This document shows positions 1 to 12,277 of a stretch of 64,000 nt of DNA, piece by piece. The notes under the pieces were generated by a model, which saw nothing but the letters and a program-made list of their open reading frames with translations, did not search any database and had not been told where the DNA came from. The stretch covers positions 16,581,501 to 16,645,500 of the forward strand of contig NC_056758.1 in the NCBI RefSeq assembly GCF_018687715.1, read 5' to 3'. Both the position numbers and the translations under genes were made by a program. Source of the DNA: Carya illinoinensis. Lineage: Eukaryota > Streptophyta > Magnoliopsida > Fagales > Juglandaceae. The number at the start of each line of letters is the position of its first letter. The first letter of the stretch is position 1.

Positions 1-317
1 GGCAAAGACTATTTGCCGCTCCATTTGATCTCTTATGTTGCTTGCTCTTAGGTCTGAATGCCTTGTGCTTTCCAGCTTAGGCAGCAAGTAGAATATTACG
101 GTGCGAATATATGTGCTCCACCTCTAGCTCTAAATGGCGAGATATATTAGTAAAACTCTTAATATTCTCACTATGTGTCAAAACAAGCTTCATTTGCCTC
201 CAGTTTGATTTGGACAAAAATTGTATCACAACGGTAACTTGTTGTTCATTAATGAGATTATTGTTAGATCAAGAATCAAGACAAACATTGACCTAAAATG
301 CTCAATCATTGTATGTT
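1..317. other. Non-coding, nothing recognised
   Basis: Only short chance ORFs occur, and no repeat, RNA gene or known protein is seen. Confidence 0.5.
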
Positions 318-720
318 CACTACAAAAACAAATTAGTAGATTGGGCTATTTTTATTTCCTGCAAGATTAATATCGCCAGAAGTAGCTAACATTTTCATTT
401 CAGTCGAAATCTTATAGCTAACTAGAAATGTAGCCGGAATTAAAGACTTTTTCCTGTGAGTTTTGGTCACCGGAAATAATCTTGCCAAAAATAACTCTAT
501 TCCGTATTTCTAGGTGGTTTTAATAACCTATTACAACGACAAAGTTTTGCCACAATTTCGTTGGCCGCTTTAAATGACTTATTACCGCGACTTCTAGTTG
601 CTGTATTAACTCTTTTAAATCCCCTTCTTAGTTCGTCTTCACCCTTTCCGTCACTTTCCTCCTCCTCTCTCTCTCTCTCTCTAGGGATTTAACATTCTCA
701 CAGGATTTTTGATCGTTGCC
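318..720 (+). mobile_element. CACTA-like transposon end (relic)
   Basis: CACTACAAAAACAAATTAG at 318 resembles the conserved terminal inverted repeat of plant CACTA elements, which start CACTACAAGAAA. It is followed by a few hundred bases with recurring short motifs of the AGTAGCTAAC / TAGCCGG kind, as in CACTA subterminal regions. A CT microsatellite lies at about 664-684. No matching opposite end or transposase was found in the window, so this may be a fragment, and the right border is arbitrary. Confidence 0.35.
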
Positions 721-860
721 ACCGACACTGTCGTCTCATCGACGCTGATCAGTTTTAAAAAAACTCATGAAAGGGCTGCTCAAGTCAAAGAAGATCTTTA
801 CCAGCTTGTGGTCTAGTAAAGGGGAAATGGTGACAATAGTGGCTCCGATTCATCACTCTG

Positions 861-984
861 AATGACATCAGCAAACTTTAATAGTAGTACTTATCGTTAA
901 ATAAATTTATAGTTTCGTGGGTTGTTTTGGGCCTTGTGCATTTCTTAATGACATCAACAAATTTCAACAGTAGTGCTAATCGTT
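861..984. repeat. Short direct repeat, 38 bp, two copies
   Basis: A 38-bp segment beginning AATGACATCA at 861-898 recurs at 947-984 with a handful of substitutions. The 48-bp spacer is unrelated. No coding content is seen. It looks like an old local duplication. Confidence 0.7.
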
Positions 985-1332
985 TATAGATTTTATAAAC
1001 TTAAAAAAATGAAGTGTATATAGATTTTAGATGAGGAGTTCAAAGTTTATTTTGCTGAGAAATTTATTGTTAGACCAAAAAATTTTTACTTACTGGAAAT
1101 GAAATTCATAAATTTCAATTAATTCTAGAGTACTTGTGAGAAAAAGAAATATTTTATTTGCTATGAAGAAGGAAAATACACTCATTTGATTTGAGTGAAT
1201 AAAAATCAATATAATTAAAAAAAAATCGTGAATATCAGCGGCCAGAGGTATTCGTGGCGAAATAGTAAAATATTTCTGTCAATAGCTGGGAAAAGTCTTT
1301 CTTGGCTCAAAATATGTTCATTTGCGCACACA

Positions 1333-1546
1333 CTAATCTTTCTTTGCCCAAGCCTGATAGGCTTTCATATCACGGCAATGTTGAGAAGTATTCCATTCCT
1401 CAGGTTGTATCATAAGATGAGACAGACTTTTCAAGTACCTCATGTTCATTAAGTAGATATTGGATTTTTCTATACCACATGTCATAGTTAGTCTCATCCA
1501 ATTTCTCTCATTTAGTAAGGTCAGCACCTACATTTTTAGTGGCCAT
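1333..1546 (-). pseudogene. Ty1/copia gag N-terminal fragment (relic)
   Basis: Read on the minus strand from the ATG at 1546, the translation matches the N-terminus of a common plant copia gag (the DUF4219/UBN2 gag family): MATKNVGADL, then a stop, then a segment with NYDMW and RKIQYLLNE. One frameshift near 1425 is followed by QPEEWNTSQH and KAYQAWAKKD. The match ends at the stop at 1333 and is not recognisable further downstream. No LTR, protease, integrase or reverse transcriptase is nearby, so this is a truncated relic of about 70 codons. Family membership is recalled from pattern rather than searched. Confidence 0.65.
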
Positions 1547-1679
1547 TATCACTACATTCATTACGTGAGATTGAAATTAGCACATATTTAATTTTATTCC
1601 AAAATCTAACTAGACCATGGAATTCCTTCCTACATAATGAGAACGAAAATTTTATAAAAAGCTAGTAATCATCTCCTAC

Positions 1680-1795
1680 TATATAAGTTAAAATATCATA
1701 TCTAATTAATCTTTAATAAAATTTATAGAGGAGTTTTTTTTTTATATAAGTTAAAATATCATATCTAATTAATCTTTAATAAAATTTATAGAGGA
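1680..1795. repeat. Tandem duplication, 53 bp x 2
   Basis: The 53-bp unit at 1680-1732 is repeated essentially identically at 1743-1795, separated by a 10-base T tract. The near identity points to a recent slippage or repair event in non-coding AT-rich DNA. Confidence 0.9.
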
Positions 1796-4319
1796 AACTC
1801 CAAACTCATGCACATATACTCCATTCATCAATTGTAAAAAAACCATAACCATTGCGCTATACACATAGCGCATAGGCTCCACTTAAAGTCTCATTGATAA
1901 TTTGGTGCATCATGTTAAGGTGACCTTAAAGTATATCAATAGACGTGAAACACATCTATTTACATAGCCTTATTAATAAAATTATATTCACAATATTACA
2001 TTTTCAAAGAAAAACATACTACAAATTTTCTATAAAAATAATAAATAAATAGGAATGCCATGTCATCGATATATTTATAAGGTATACCTTATCCATTCAC
2101 ATTAAAAAAATACATACATTACACATGAGCCCAATAAATTACTAATGTTAACTCTATCGATTTTTATAAAAATACTAATGAACTCAAATATTCAATCATA
2201 GTAGTATGCATGATGGTTTAATGGTTAAAGAGTCCACATTCTCAACTAATGAAAAGGGTTTAATATGTCACCAAATCCAGGGACACATATTCAATATGGA
2301 CATGCATTTAATAATAATTTAATAGATATATCCATAACTAATCTATATAAATATTATATAACACAGAAAAATGGACTTGAGGAAGTATGATCAAAGATCC
2401 CAATTTTTATTTTTTATTTTTTTTTAAATTAGAATGTTTTTCGGCTCTCTGTTTCAACCAAAAAACATATGAATCTACTTTAGATACCAACATATGATTA
2501 CATTTACCGAAAGTGTAAAAAAAAAAAAGGCATTGGAATCCTCCGCTCATGTGTGGGTTTCGTTTTTACTCTAGAGGCCATTTTGCCTCTACTTCACTTG
2601 CCACGGTGGAAAGTGCACATCACCTCTGCCTTTTACGATGTTTCCAGACTTTTAAACACAAAGTTCAATCATTTTAATATGTATGTGTATCAATAAAATG
2701 ATTAAAACATGAGCCAAGTAGATGGGTGGAGTACACTCTCTCTTACTGAGAGTGAGACTAGAAAAAATACCGTTAATCATTTTCTTCCTCAAGCCAAAAT
2801 TATGGTTTTTTTCCAACATCGAGCACCCATATTCAATTTATCATAACTTACACATACGAAATCCAACTTAAACATATGATATATCAAATTAAAGCTAATG
2901 AACCCAGCTTTCCAACCATATAAAATTTATTAACAAAAATGAAATTTGGTTGGTTAAAATAAAAACTCAAAGTCACGATCTCAACATGAAGTTTAAAATT
3001 AGGATTTGAGATTTCTTCTTCTATATGCATCGAAATTTCACCAAATTTAAAGGAGATGTTTTTGATATTATAAGGAACATTTTCATGTAAATTAAAGATG
3101 TCATACCATAGCCTCTAATGAAAAATCTGAAACACAAACAATTATGGAATATCATCAATTACATACTTTTAAACTTGTTCCAAAGCATCAAACATGTAAT
3201 CATATTCATATGGCCAAAAACAAGCTACATAGGCTCTAATAGCAATATTAAATATGGTTAAATTGAATTACCTCAAGGAGAATTCCCACAAAGTCGGATT
3301 TTTGCTCGTCTTATAGCCCAAGTCACTTTATTGTTTGCACTTTTATTTATTGAGGAGGCTACTAGAGTTTCCTAAAAAATTTCATGCTTCAAGATCAAGA
3401 GATTTAGATGGTTTATGTAGGAAAATGAAAAGAGAGGAGAGTTCCTATCTTTTTCTAGACTTTTTCACGCACTCACAATTAATTTACGTACTCTTATTTA
3501 AAGAGTTTTCACATCTGGAAGTTAATTAATTTCCCTAAATATGTGGAAGTTAAATAACCTCCTTAGAGTTATGATAGTGGTGGGAAGTTAACAAATAACT
3601 TCTCCACCCATATGGACACAACTTGGTCATGGTGTTTCTCCATTACCAACAGTTCACATAGCAGAGTACTCTTCCCTTTTATGGTTTATGAATCCATCAT
3701 TCAAAGTAAAAAAAGTTGGGATCATGCAACTCAATCAAACTCAATTAAAATGTTTCTAAAAATCTAAATGATAAGTACCTCATGTTTTAATAGAAAAAAA
3801 CTCAACCAAAACCAGAGGAAAAAAATTAATAACTTATCTAGCTATTGCAAAAAGAGAGGTAAAGATTAATATGGTTTCTACAATATCTATAGGTACTATA
3901 ATATAAAATAGGGGAAATAGGGAGTCTAAATAACCCACAAGTTGGCATACTTCATACCATCTTAGAGCTTTCTTTAAAGTTGACAAATTGCTGACAAATC
4001 ATTAGAAACTGAGCCTTCTATTGTTAATCAATTGTCAAATTAGACTGTCGAATTGGGAAGAATCTTAACAATGAGTTTGAAGTTTTAGTAATCTTAATAG
4101 GAGGATTTTACAAAGTCAAATTCATTTTAAATTTTCAGTTAGAGCTTTTCATATGGAATCCCTTACACTTGGTGCCTTAAATTATATTAAAACACTTTCA
4201 CGGTGAAGATGATGGCTGAAGCTTAATGTATCAACACAATATTTATTTGGCTGCATCATAATGATCAGAAGTTGACTACAAAAGCATGGTGCTGCAAATA
4301 TATTTGCAAAAATACATTG
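1796..4319. other. Gene-free AT-rich stretch
   Basis: About 2.5 kb without a coding region I can support. The few ORFs of about 60 codons have no recognisable motif. Poly-A/T runs occur at about 2400-2425 and 2517-2528. The stretch ends at CTCCC (4320-4324), the left copy of the target duplication of the Athila-like element. Confidence 0.6.
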
Positions 4320-4455
4320 CTCCCTGATTGAGCTGAATTTTTGCATTCTTAATGCTTTTAGAATCAATATATCTTAATTCTTTCATTACTTTATCATTGG
4401 TTTTATATGAAAAAATGAATAAATCAAAGTTGTGATTTTAATTGACTAAAGGCAT

Positions 4456-4680
4456 GAAGCCGCCGCTCGAGCGAAGTCAGGCAGTTTCAAACGCTCGACT
4501 TCTGCTCGACAGTGGGCTCGAGCGAGTTGCGGGAAAAGAGATCGCTGGAATGGAGGCATTTGGTCGCTCAAGCGAATTCAGACAGAGTCGAACGCTCGAT
4601 GTTCGCTCGATAGGCCGCTCGAGCTAACTTAGGCAGAGTCGAATGCTCGATGTTCGCTCGACACTCCACTCGAGCAAATA
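4456..4680 (+). repeat. CTCGAG-rich repeat block in the LTR
   Basis: Upstream of the putative TATA box the LTR holds a run of loosely tandem units, each centred on GCTCGAGC or a close variant, followed by a CAGGCAG/CAGACAG motif and TCGCTCGA-like palindromes. The same block is at about 12452-12675 in the 3' LTR. It is CpG-rich in otherwise AT-rich DNA. By position it may be an enhancer, but that is inference. Confidence 0.8.
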
Positions 4681-4718
4681 TCATATTTTACAGATCAGGG
4701 TTTATTCCGCCATCAGAG

Positions 4719-4727
4719 TATATATAT
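4719..4727 (+). promoter_or_regulatory. Putative TATA box of the Athila-like LTR
   Basis: TATATATAT lies just downstream of the CTCGAG-rich block. The matching site in the 3' LTR is at about 12714-12722. Its position in mid-LTR fits a U3/R promoter, but no transcript data are available. Confidence 0.45.
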
Positions 4728-5574
4728 GTTTTTTTTACATCTTATGGCGGACTTTTGGCCTATAAAACTCTGTTTTGATTAGAGAAACACTTAGAATTTA
4801 TTTTTCCTTTGATTTTTGTTCAGATTCGGAGAGGAGGATTCATACAATCGATCATTCACGCAGCTACACAATTTTCACTGGATCATTCACTCACACTGCA
4901 GCAGATTGAAGAACTCCTTGAAGGGTCCAATTGCCACTGCAACTCAGCCTCCTTCACCGATTCGAATCTTCATCTCCATTCAATTGGCTTAATCTTTTCA
5001 ATTCCCTACTTGCTATTTCATTTCAGTTTTAAGTTTCTGAATTATTTTGGAGAATTTTGATTTAGACGTTTGAGTAATTTATTTGTTATTCATTTAATTC
5101 ATGTTATTTATTTTATTTTTATCGTTTCGTTAAGCTTTCATTTTAATAATGATTACAATTACGGTGGTTTAATTTGAGAATTTATGATTTGAATACAATG
5201 ATGAACCCTAGAACATTGATTCTGAGGCTTTTCAATTTTCAGTGCATGTTTTGTCAATTACATCTTAATTTAGTTTAATTCTTAATTTAGTTTTATTAAT
5301 TTCTGAGTTTAATCTATTAGTCCTTTATATTCCAATCCGACAATCAAAATCTAAAAATATAAATCTAGTCCATGACTAGCACCCTTTTTTATCCACTGCA
5401 CATACTATCATTGTATTTTCTTTTTGTGAAGTTTTTCACCCTTTTCAACGAGTTTGATTTTTAAGTAACTTTTCCTAAGGAGACGATTTAGGAATTTATT
5501 CCTAATTATTACACGACATCTTCATGCACTTGGGATAGCTTTAGTGCTACTCATTTTTGAGTGAGTCAAGTTTT

Positions 5575-5592
5575 TGGCGCCGTTGCCGGGGA
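5575..5592 (+). other. Primer binding site, tRNA-Asp type
   Basis: TGGCGCCGTTGCCGGGGA begins 6 bp after the 5' LTR. It is complementary to the 3' end of plant tRNA-Asp, the usual primer site of Athila/Tat elements. Confidence 0.92.
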
Positions 5593-5651
5593 AAGTATTT
5601 TAGTTAATTATAAACTCGTTATTTTTGTTATGCTCTTTAAACTGATGTTTC

Positions 5652-7409
5652 ATGTCATGGGTGAGGGACAGTTCAAATAGGTTGCTTAGAGTCACATCGA
5701 GTGTAGAGAGTAGTATACACAGTTTAGAGATAGATAGCTCTTCTGTCTTTTCTATTAGTCAGTCAGGTGAGGAAATTAAAATTGAATCAGAAAACATGGC
5801 TGCACCTGCACTATGCACTCTTAAGGATTATTTGCAACCCACTCACACCACTACACCTTCATGCATAGTTTTACCTGAAAATGCACCTAATTTCTCTATT
5901 AAGCATGGCATGATGTCAGTGATACCTCAGTTCCCCGAGATGGATTCTGAGAGTCCTTACCAGAACTTGACAAATTTTGAGTTAGCTTGCACTACTTTTG
6001 TCACTAGGGTTGTTACTAATGAATTCATTAGACTTCGTTTATTTCCTTTCTCTTTAAAGGATAAAGCGAAGATTTGGTTTAATTCTTTGAGGCCTAATTC
6101 TATTTCTAGTTAGTCTGATATGCAGCGTGAATTCTTACAAAAAAATTTTCCTTTTCAGAGAGCTCAGTTTTTGCAAGAGCAAATCAGCCAGTTTAATCAG
6201 AGACCTGATGAGACCTTTCAGGCCAGTTGAAAAAAATTTAAAGATTTGGTGAACATTTGTCCACATCATGGTTTTGAATCTTAAAGGTTGGTGAGCTATT
6301 TTTACACTGGTCTTACTCTAGAATGCAAGCAGTTTGTTCAGACAATGTGCAATGGGGAGTTCTTTAGCAAGGAAACTGATGAAGCACTATCATTTTTTGA
6401 CTACCTTGCTGAGAGCGCACAACAGTGGAACACTCGTACTGATTGAGTTCCATTAGCAGCACAGCCACTGAGGGCTGTTTCTGGAGGGGGTAGATATGAG
6501 CTTAAAGAAGACACTGATGTTCAAGCCCGAATAGCTGCATTGACTAGAAGACTAGAGGTCATGGAAATGGAAAAAGTGAAGGCTATGAAAGTAGTAGAGG
6601 CATGTTCTATATGTGCTGATTCAAACCATAAGACCAAAGACTGCTCGATTTTGCCAGTATTTCAAGAAGGTGGGTCTGAGCAGATGTAATCAGCTAACTG
6701 GGTTAATAGAGCACAGAATCAGCTTTTCTCCAATACATATAATCCGGGGTGGAGGAATCACCCAAATTTCTCATGGAGAAATGATCAGCCTAGTCGGTCC
6801 CTACCACCTCAGCAGTAGCCATTTAATCAGGGTGCTCCTCAGCACCAGTATCCGCCATATCAGAATTCTCAGAGCTATCCTTATGTAGCTCATCTTGGAT
6901 TTCAACCTCATGTAGCTGCATAGAGTTCTCAGCCTTCATCATCTGCAAAGAAGACTCAAGATGACAGTATGGCTCAAATGGCCAATACACTTCAGCAATT
7001 CATGCAGATTCAGGCCACCACAAATAATCAGAACACTCAGGCCATAAATGAGTTGCGAGGCACTATTAATAAGATGAGCACAACCTTGAGCACCCTAGAG
7101 AAATGGAAATTTCCAGCACAACCTCAACCTAATCCTCAAGTATACAAGCAGCAACAACAACAAGTGCATAATGTCTCAAGGGATGTTATTGAGACAGCGA
7201 AGGCAGTTTTTACTTTGAGAAGTGGGAAGGAAGTTCCCCAACTAGAGATGCCCATAGACACACAGGTAGTTGGTCCTACACCTGAAGATGTAACAGAGAC
7301 TGATAAAGTTGAGAAAGAATCAGAGGTAGTGAGACCAGAGCTGAAGAAGCCTGTGAGTGCAGATGTTGAGACTAGTAAGGGATACCAACCTGTGGTTCCC
7401 TATCCTTAG
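5652..7409 (+). pseudogene. gag of the Athila-like element (broken)
   Basis: This is the gag part of one long gag-pol frame and would encode the capsid/nucleocapsid of the virus-like particle. The capsid domain is visible around 5900-6450 (RLRLFPFSLKDKAKIW, CPHHGF). A CCHC zinc knuckle (CSICADSNHKTKDC, C-x2-C-x4-H-x4-C) lies at 6603-6644. A Gln-rich, coiled linker (MAQMANTLQQF, NNQNTQAINEL) follows. In-frame stops begin at 6111, 6228, 6282, 6444, 6687, 6816, 6921 and 7407. All are in the same frame with no indel, and nearly all are one C-to-T or G-to-A step from Trp, Gln or Arg codons (6282 may need two). The ATG at 5652 is the first in frame; the true start could differ. Confidence 0.9.
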
Positions 7410-10400
7410 AGATTGGCAGCTGACCAAAAGAACAAGATTCAAGAGATTTTCAAGCAAGTGAAGATCAATATTCCACTCTTGGATGCCATACAACAAGTGC
7501 CTTCATATGCAAAATTTTTGAAGGACTTGTGCACAGTGAAGAGGAAGCTGAACGTGAAGAAAAAAGCTTTCCTAACGGAGCAAATTAGTGCATTGATATT
7601 GAGTGAGACTCCTCAGAAGTTTTGAGATCCCGGCTCTCCCAACATTTCCATTATGATTGGTGAATCACGTATTGGGAGAGCTTTACTTGATTTGGGGAGT
7701 AGTGTGAACTTGCTACCATTCTCAGTATATAAGCAGTTGGGATTGGGTGAGCTGAAAAAGACTTCCATCATGCTACAGTTGGTTGACAGATCAGTTAAGG
7801 TACCGAGGGGTATTGTAGAGGACGTATTGGTCCAGGTGGACAAATTCTACTACCCAGTAGATTTTGTAGTTCTTGATATGCAGTAGCCAGTTTCCACTAT
7901 TTACCAAGCTCCTGTCATCCTAGGAAGACCATTTCTAGCTACATCAAATGCATTGATCAATTGCAGAAGTGGAGTGTTGAAGCTTACCTTTAGAAACATG
8001 GCACTTGAGTTGAACGTTTTCAACGCTGGTAAGATGCCAGCACATTTTGATGACACAAGTGATTTGAATGCTGTGGAGAGTTTGACACCAATAGATTTTA
8101 TTTGCTTAACTTCTCCTTTATCTGATGATGATTATATTTTTCAGACACCTGAATTTTTACTTGATGAGAAAATTGATCATATCAATGAAAATGACTTTGA
8201 TTTTTTTGATTGTTTTGCAGATTCTTCTTTACCACTTGAAGTATAATTTGTGGGAGCAAGATGGAAACCCCAGTTTGAAGCTCTACCACCACCAGACATG
8301 CTTAAATCTTCAGAGGAAGAAGTTCCCCAGTTGGAGTTGAAACCACTTCCTCAAGATTTAAAGTATGTGTTTCTTATTCCTGAAGAAGGCACTTTTCCGG
8401 TAGTGATTTCCTCAAAGCTAAATCAGAAGGATGAAGTCCAGTTGATTAAAGTATTAAGAAAGCATCGAGGCGCAATTGGTTGGACAATAGCCGACATCAA
8501 AGGCATTGATGCCGCTGTATGTACCCACAAAATCCATCTTGAAGATGATGTTAGACCGGTTCGTGATGCTCAACGTAGGCTCAATCCTACCATGAAGGAA
8601 GTTGTGAAAGAGGAAGTGCTTAAGCTACTCGCAGTAGGTATCATTTACCCTATCTCAGACAGTAAGTGGGTAAGTTCAACTCAAGTGGTACCAAAAAAAT
8701 CTGGTTTGACTGTCATAAAAAAGGATAAAAATGAGTTGATTCCAACTAGAATGGTTACTGGCTAGAGAATGTGCATTGATTATAGAAAACTTAATTCAGC
8801 CAGTAGGAAGGATCATTTTCCTTTACCATTCTTGAATCAAATTTTGAAAAGAATAATTGGTAATGCATATTATTGTTTCTTGGATGGCTACTCTGGTTAT
8901 TATCAAATTGTTGTAGCGCCTGAGGATCAGAAGAAAACCACTTTCACCTGTCCTTTTGGCACTTTTGCTTTTACTAGAATGCCTTTTGGTTTGTGTAATG
9001 CTCCAGCTACTTTTCAGAGATGCATGATGAGTATTTTTTCTGACATGATTAATGATATTTGTGAAATATTCATGGATGATTTTTCTGTTTTTGAAAAATG
9101 CTTTGAGAGTTGTTTGCATAATTTGGCACGTATTCTCTAGAGATGTGAGGAAAAAAATCTTTTACTTAATTGGGAGAAATGCCAATTTATGGTCAGTCAG
9201 GGCATTGTCTTGGGACATATTGTTTCTTCTGAGGGTATAAAGGTCGACAAGGCAAAGATTGAATTAATATCTAAACTTCCTATTCCTAGGACGGTTAGGG
9301 ATATTCGTTCTTTTTTTTGTCATGCTGGCTTTTATAGGCGGTTTATTCAAGGGTTTAGTTCTACTGCAAAACCTTTGTGCACTCTTTTACAAAATGATAT
9401 TGAATTTGTTTGGACTGATGAGTGCCAAAAAGCTTTTGATACCCTGAAAAAGTCGCTTACCACTACCCCTATTGTGGAACCCCCGCAGTGGGACCTTCCC
9501 TTTGAAATTATGACAGATGCTAGTGATTATGCCTTAGGAGCTGTTTTGGGGCAGCGGGTGGATAATAGGTCATTTGTGATTTATTATGTTAGTAGAACCT
9601 TGAATGATGCCCAGAAAAACTATACCACTACTGAAAAAGAATTGCTTGCAGTGGTTTTTACACTTGATAAATTTCGGACTTATATTCTTGGTTCTCCTGT
9701 TACTATTTTTACTGACCACTCTGCTCTTAAGTATTTGTTGGCTAAGAAAGATGCAAAACCACGCTTGATTCACTGGATTCTATTACTTCAAGAGTTCAAC
9801 ATCAACATTAAGGACAAGAAAGGAGTTGAAAACGTGGTAGCTGACCATCTCTCTAGATTGTCATCATCTCCTTCTTCAAATGTCAGCCTTCCTCTTGATG
9901 ATAGTTTCCCGGATGAGCAGCTGTTTGTGGTTGATAGAGCTCCCTGGTATGCTGACATAGTCAATTATCTGGTGACTGAGCGAATGCCTTCTGAATGGTC
10001 CACCCAAGATAAGTGTCGGTTTCCCTCTGAGGTACGATACTTTTATTTTGATGATCCATATCTTTTTAAATATTGTTAAGACCAATTGATTCGAAAATGC
10101 ATTCCTGATGATGAGTTTTCTTCGGTTTTGAGATTTTGTCATATGGGTGCATGTGGTGATCATTTTTCAGCAAAGAAAACAGTTTCAAAAATTTTGCAAA
10201 GCAGTTTTTACTGGCCTTCCATGTTTAAAGATGCTTATAATTTTTGCAAGACTTGTGAGCCTTGTCAAAAATTAGGATCCATTAGCAAAAGAGACATGAT
10301 GCCTCTTTCCCCTATTCTTACTTTAGAAATTTTTGATTGTTGGAGAATAGACTTCATGAGACCTTTTTCAGTTTCTTTTGGAAACACATATATTCTATTG

Positions 10401-11198
10401 GCTATGGATTATGTTTCAAAATGGGTGGAGGCCATTGCTTGCAAAACAAATGACCATCATGTTGTTCTGAAATTTTTGCAATCTTTGTTTGCTCGTTTTG
10501 GCACGCCAAAAGTTATTATAAGTGATGGGGGTTCTCATTTTTGTAATAAACCATTTTCTACACTTGTGAAGAAATATGGTATCACACACAGAGTTTCTAC
10601 CCCATATCACCCTCAAACAAATGGGCAAGCTGAATTGGCAAACAGAGATATAAAAATTATTTTAGAGAAAACCATCAAGCCTAATAGGAAAGATTGGTCG
10701 GTTAAACTTCTTGATGCTTTGTGAGCTTATAGGACAGCTTTTAAAACAAATATAGGGATATCTCCTTATCGATTAGTTTATGATAAAGCTTATCATTTAC
10801 CTGTTGATATCCAGCATCGAGCTCTTTGGGCCATAAAACATGTTAACATGTCACTTGATGTAGCTTCAGGGTTGAGAAAATTGCAGATCAATGAATTGGA
10901 TGAAGCTCGTCGGAATGCTTATGACAACGCTCAGCTTGCAAAGGAGCACATGAAAATTCTGCATGATCAGAAAATTCATTCAAAGCAATTCACACTTGGC
11001 CAGGAAGTCCTCCTTTACAATTCTCGCTTGCATATTTTTCCTAGAAAGTTGCAATCCCGATGGAGTGGGCCGTACATTGTAAAGACCGTTCATCCTCATG
11101 GCGCGGTAGACATTGTCAATCCGAAGAATGGTAATAGCTTCACTGTCAATGGACAACGTCTAAAGTCATTTATGAAGGTCTTTGATCCACATGAATAG
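7410..11198 (+). pseudogene. pol of the Athila-like element: PR-RT-RNaseH-IN (broken)
   Basis: It continues in the gag frame. The aspartic protease motif LLDLGSSVNLLP has its Asp at 7689. The reverse transcriptase has MCIDYRKLN, FLDGYSGYYQI, MPFGLCNAPATFQR and an intact FMDD box (9069-9080). RNase H has MTDASDYALGAVLGQR and TDHSALKYLL. The integrase zinc region ([13 protein letters not shown]) lies at about 10130-10275, and the core has ISDGGSHF and [10 protein letters not shown]. The C-terminal tail holds SRWSGPYIV and ends at 11198. Stops begin at 7623, 7884, 8244, 8763, 9138, 10077 and 10722; each is one transition from a Gln, Trp or Arg codon. I see no frameshift. The catalytic boxes I can read are intact, so nonsense mutation is the main damage. 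Confidence 0.93.
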
Positions 11199-11766
11199 AT
11201 CTTGCTTGTGCAAGACCCTAGGGAAGTGTTTTAAGTTGCTTTTCCTTCTTTACAGTTTTCTTTACTTGCATTTATTTTATTTGTTCTTTTGCTTTGGTTT
11301 TATATTTCATGTTGATTGTTTGTTTAGCTTGCTTAGTTATGTACACTTTGTTTTCTTTTGTTCGATTCATTGAGGACTATGTCTCTCACTAGTTAGAGGG
11401 TAGCATGTGTGCACATTAAAAAAAAAATATAAGATTTGTGAAATTTGAGCATCTTGGTGGAGTAGTTGAGCGGGATCATTTGTGAAGATTTATTTTCACG
11501 CTTAAACATAGAGCATGATTTTTGATGCATCATATTTTGTTGATATGTAGCTTGAAACACCGGGATGTTATGCTTATCGAGATGAAACTTGATAAAATTT
11601 TTGTAGAACGAAAGGTAAATTTTGAAGGACATTTTGCACATGCTTACGCTTATAGTGTTCCTTATTTGCTATTCATTGATTTAACACTGGAGAAGTAAAC
11701 TGCAGGACTACCTAGCCATACCAAAAAGAAAAAAAAAAAGAAAAAATGATTTGAAAAGAAAAGAAG

Positions 11767-11826
<60 letters not shown>

Positions 11827-12277
11827 TGAATAAAGGCAACTTAGTGAACTTTCCTAAGTAAAAAGGGCTAGAAACAGTTACCCAAGACTTTGGGGGTTGA
11901 GTGTCCAACCTTTAAAAACAGAGCTGACGTGAAAACTGCTAGACTCTTGGGTTTTGAGGTAGTTAGAATCAGCAATGATTAATCTTAAGGTTGAAAAATC
12001 CTATGACAAATCATGGCTAGTAATGAGGAACACACAACCGGTTTAGCGAACACACACATTTGAGTTCTGAGACATTTGCTTTAATTCTATGTAAAAGATT
12101 GTTGAGATAGTCTTGGTGGGTATAACTCTTGGGAGTTGAATAGTAATATGTCACTTTTGTGAGAATTCAGAATTGTGTTTGATTATTTTTGTTTAAATTT
12201 CGATATTTATGCAATATTCATCTCAATTAAATTTCACTATTTTGCTCAAGGATTAGCAAAATGCTAGTTTTGGGGTG
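11199..12277 (+). other. Non-coding 3' internal region of the Athila-like element
   Basis: This lies between the pol stop and the 3' LTR, where some Athila elements have an env-like gene. Here there is no significant ORF. It contains a long AG microsatellite at 11771-11822. The sequence just before the LTR (GCTAGTTTTGGGGTG) is only a weak polypurine tract. Confidence 0.8.
11771..11822. repeat. (AG)n microsatellite, about 26 units
   Basis: Uninterrupted AG dinucleotides, preceded by an A/G-rich tract from 11725. It is internal to the Athila-like element. Confidence 0.97.

Larger units (their letters stand above)
4325..5568 (+). repeat. 5' LTR of the Athila-like element
   Basis: It starts TGATTGAGCTG and ends TGAGTGAGTCA. 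It is 1244 bp against 1280 bp for the 3' copy, mainly because it lacks about 45 bp found at 12410-12455 of the 3' LTR, between the GATTAAAAGCATGAA stretch and the first CTCGAG block. Confidence 0.95.

Noticed and set aside
11199..12277. Possible env-like gene of the Athila-like element
   Set aside because: Only short ORFs exist in all frames here, and none has a signal peptide or membrane segment in a plausible order.
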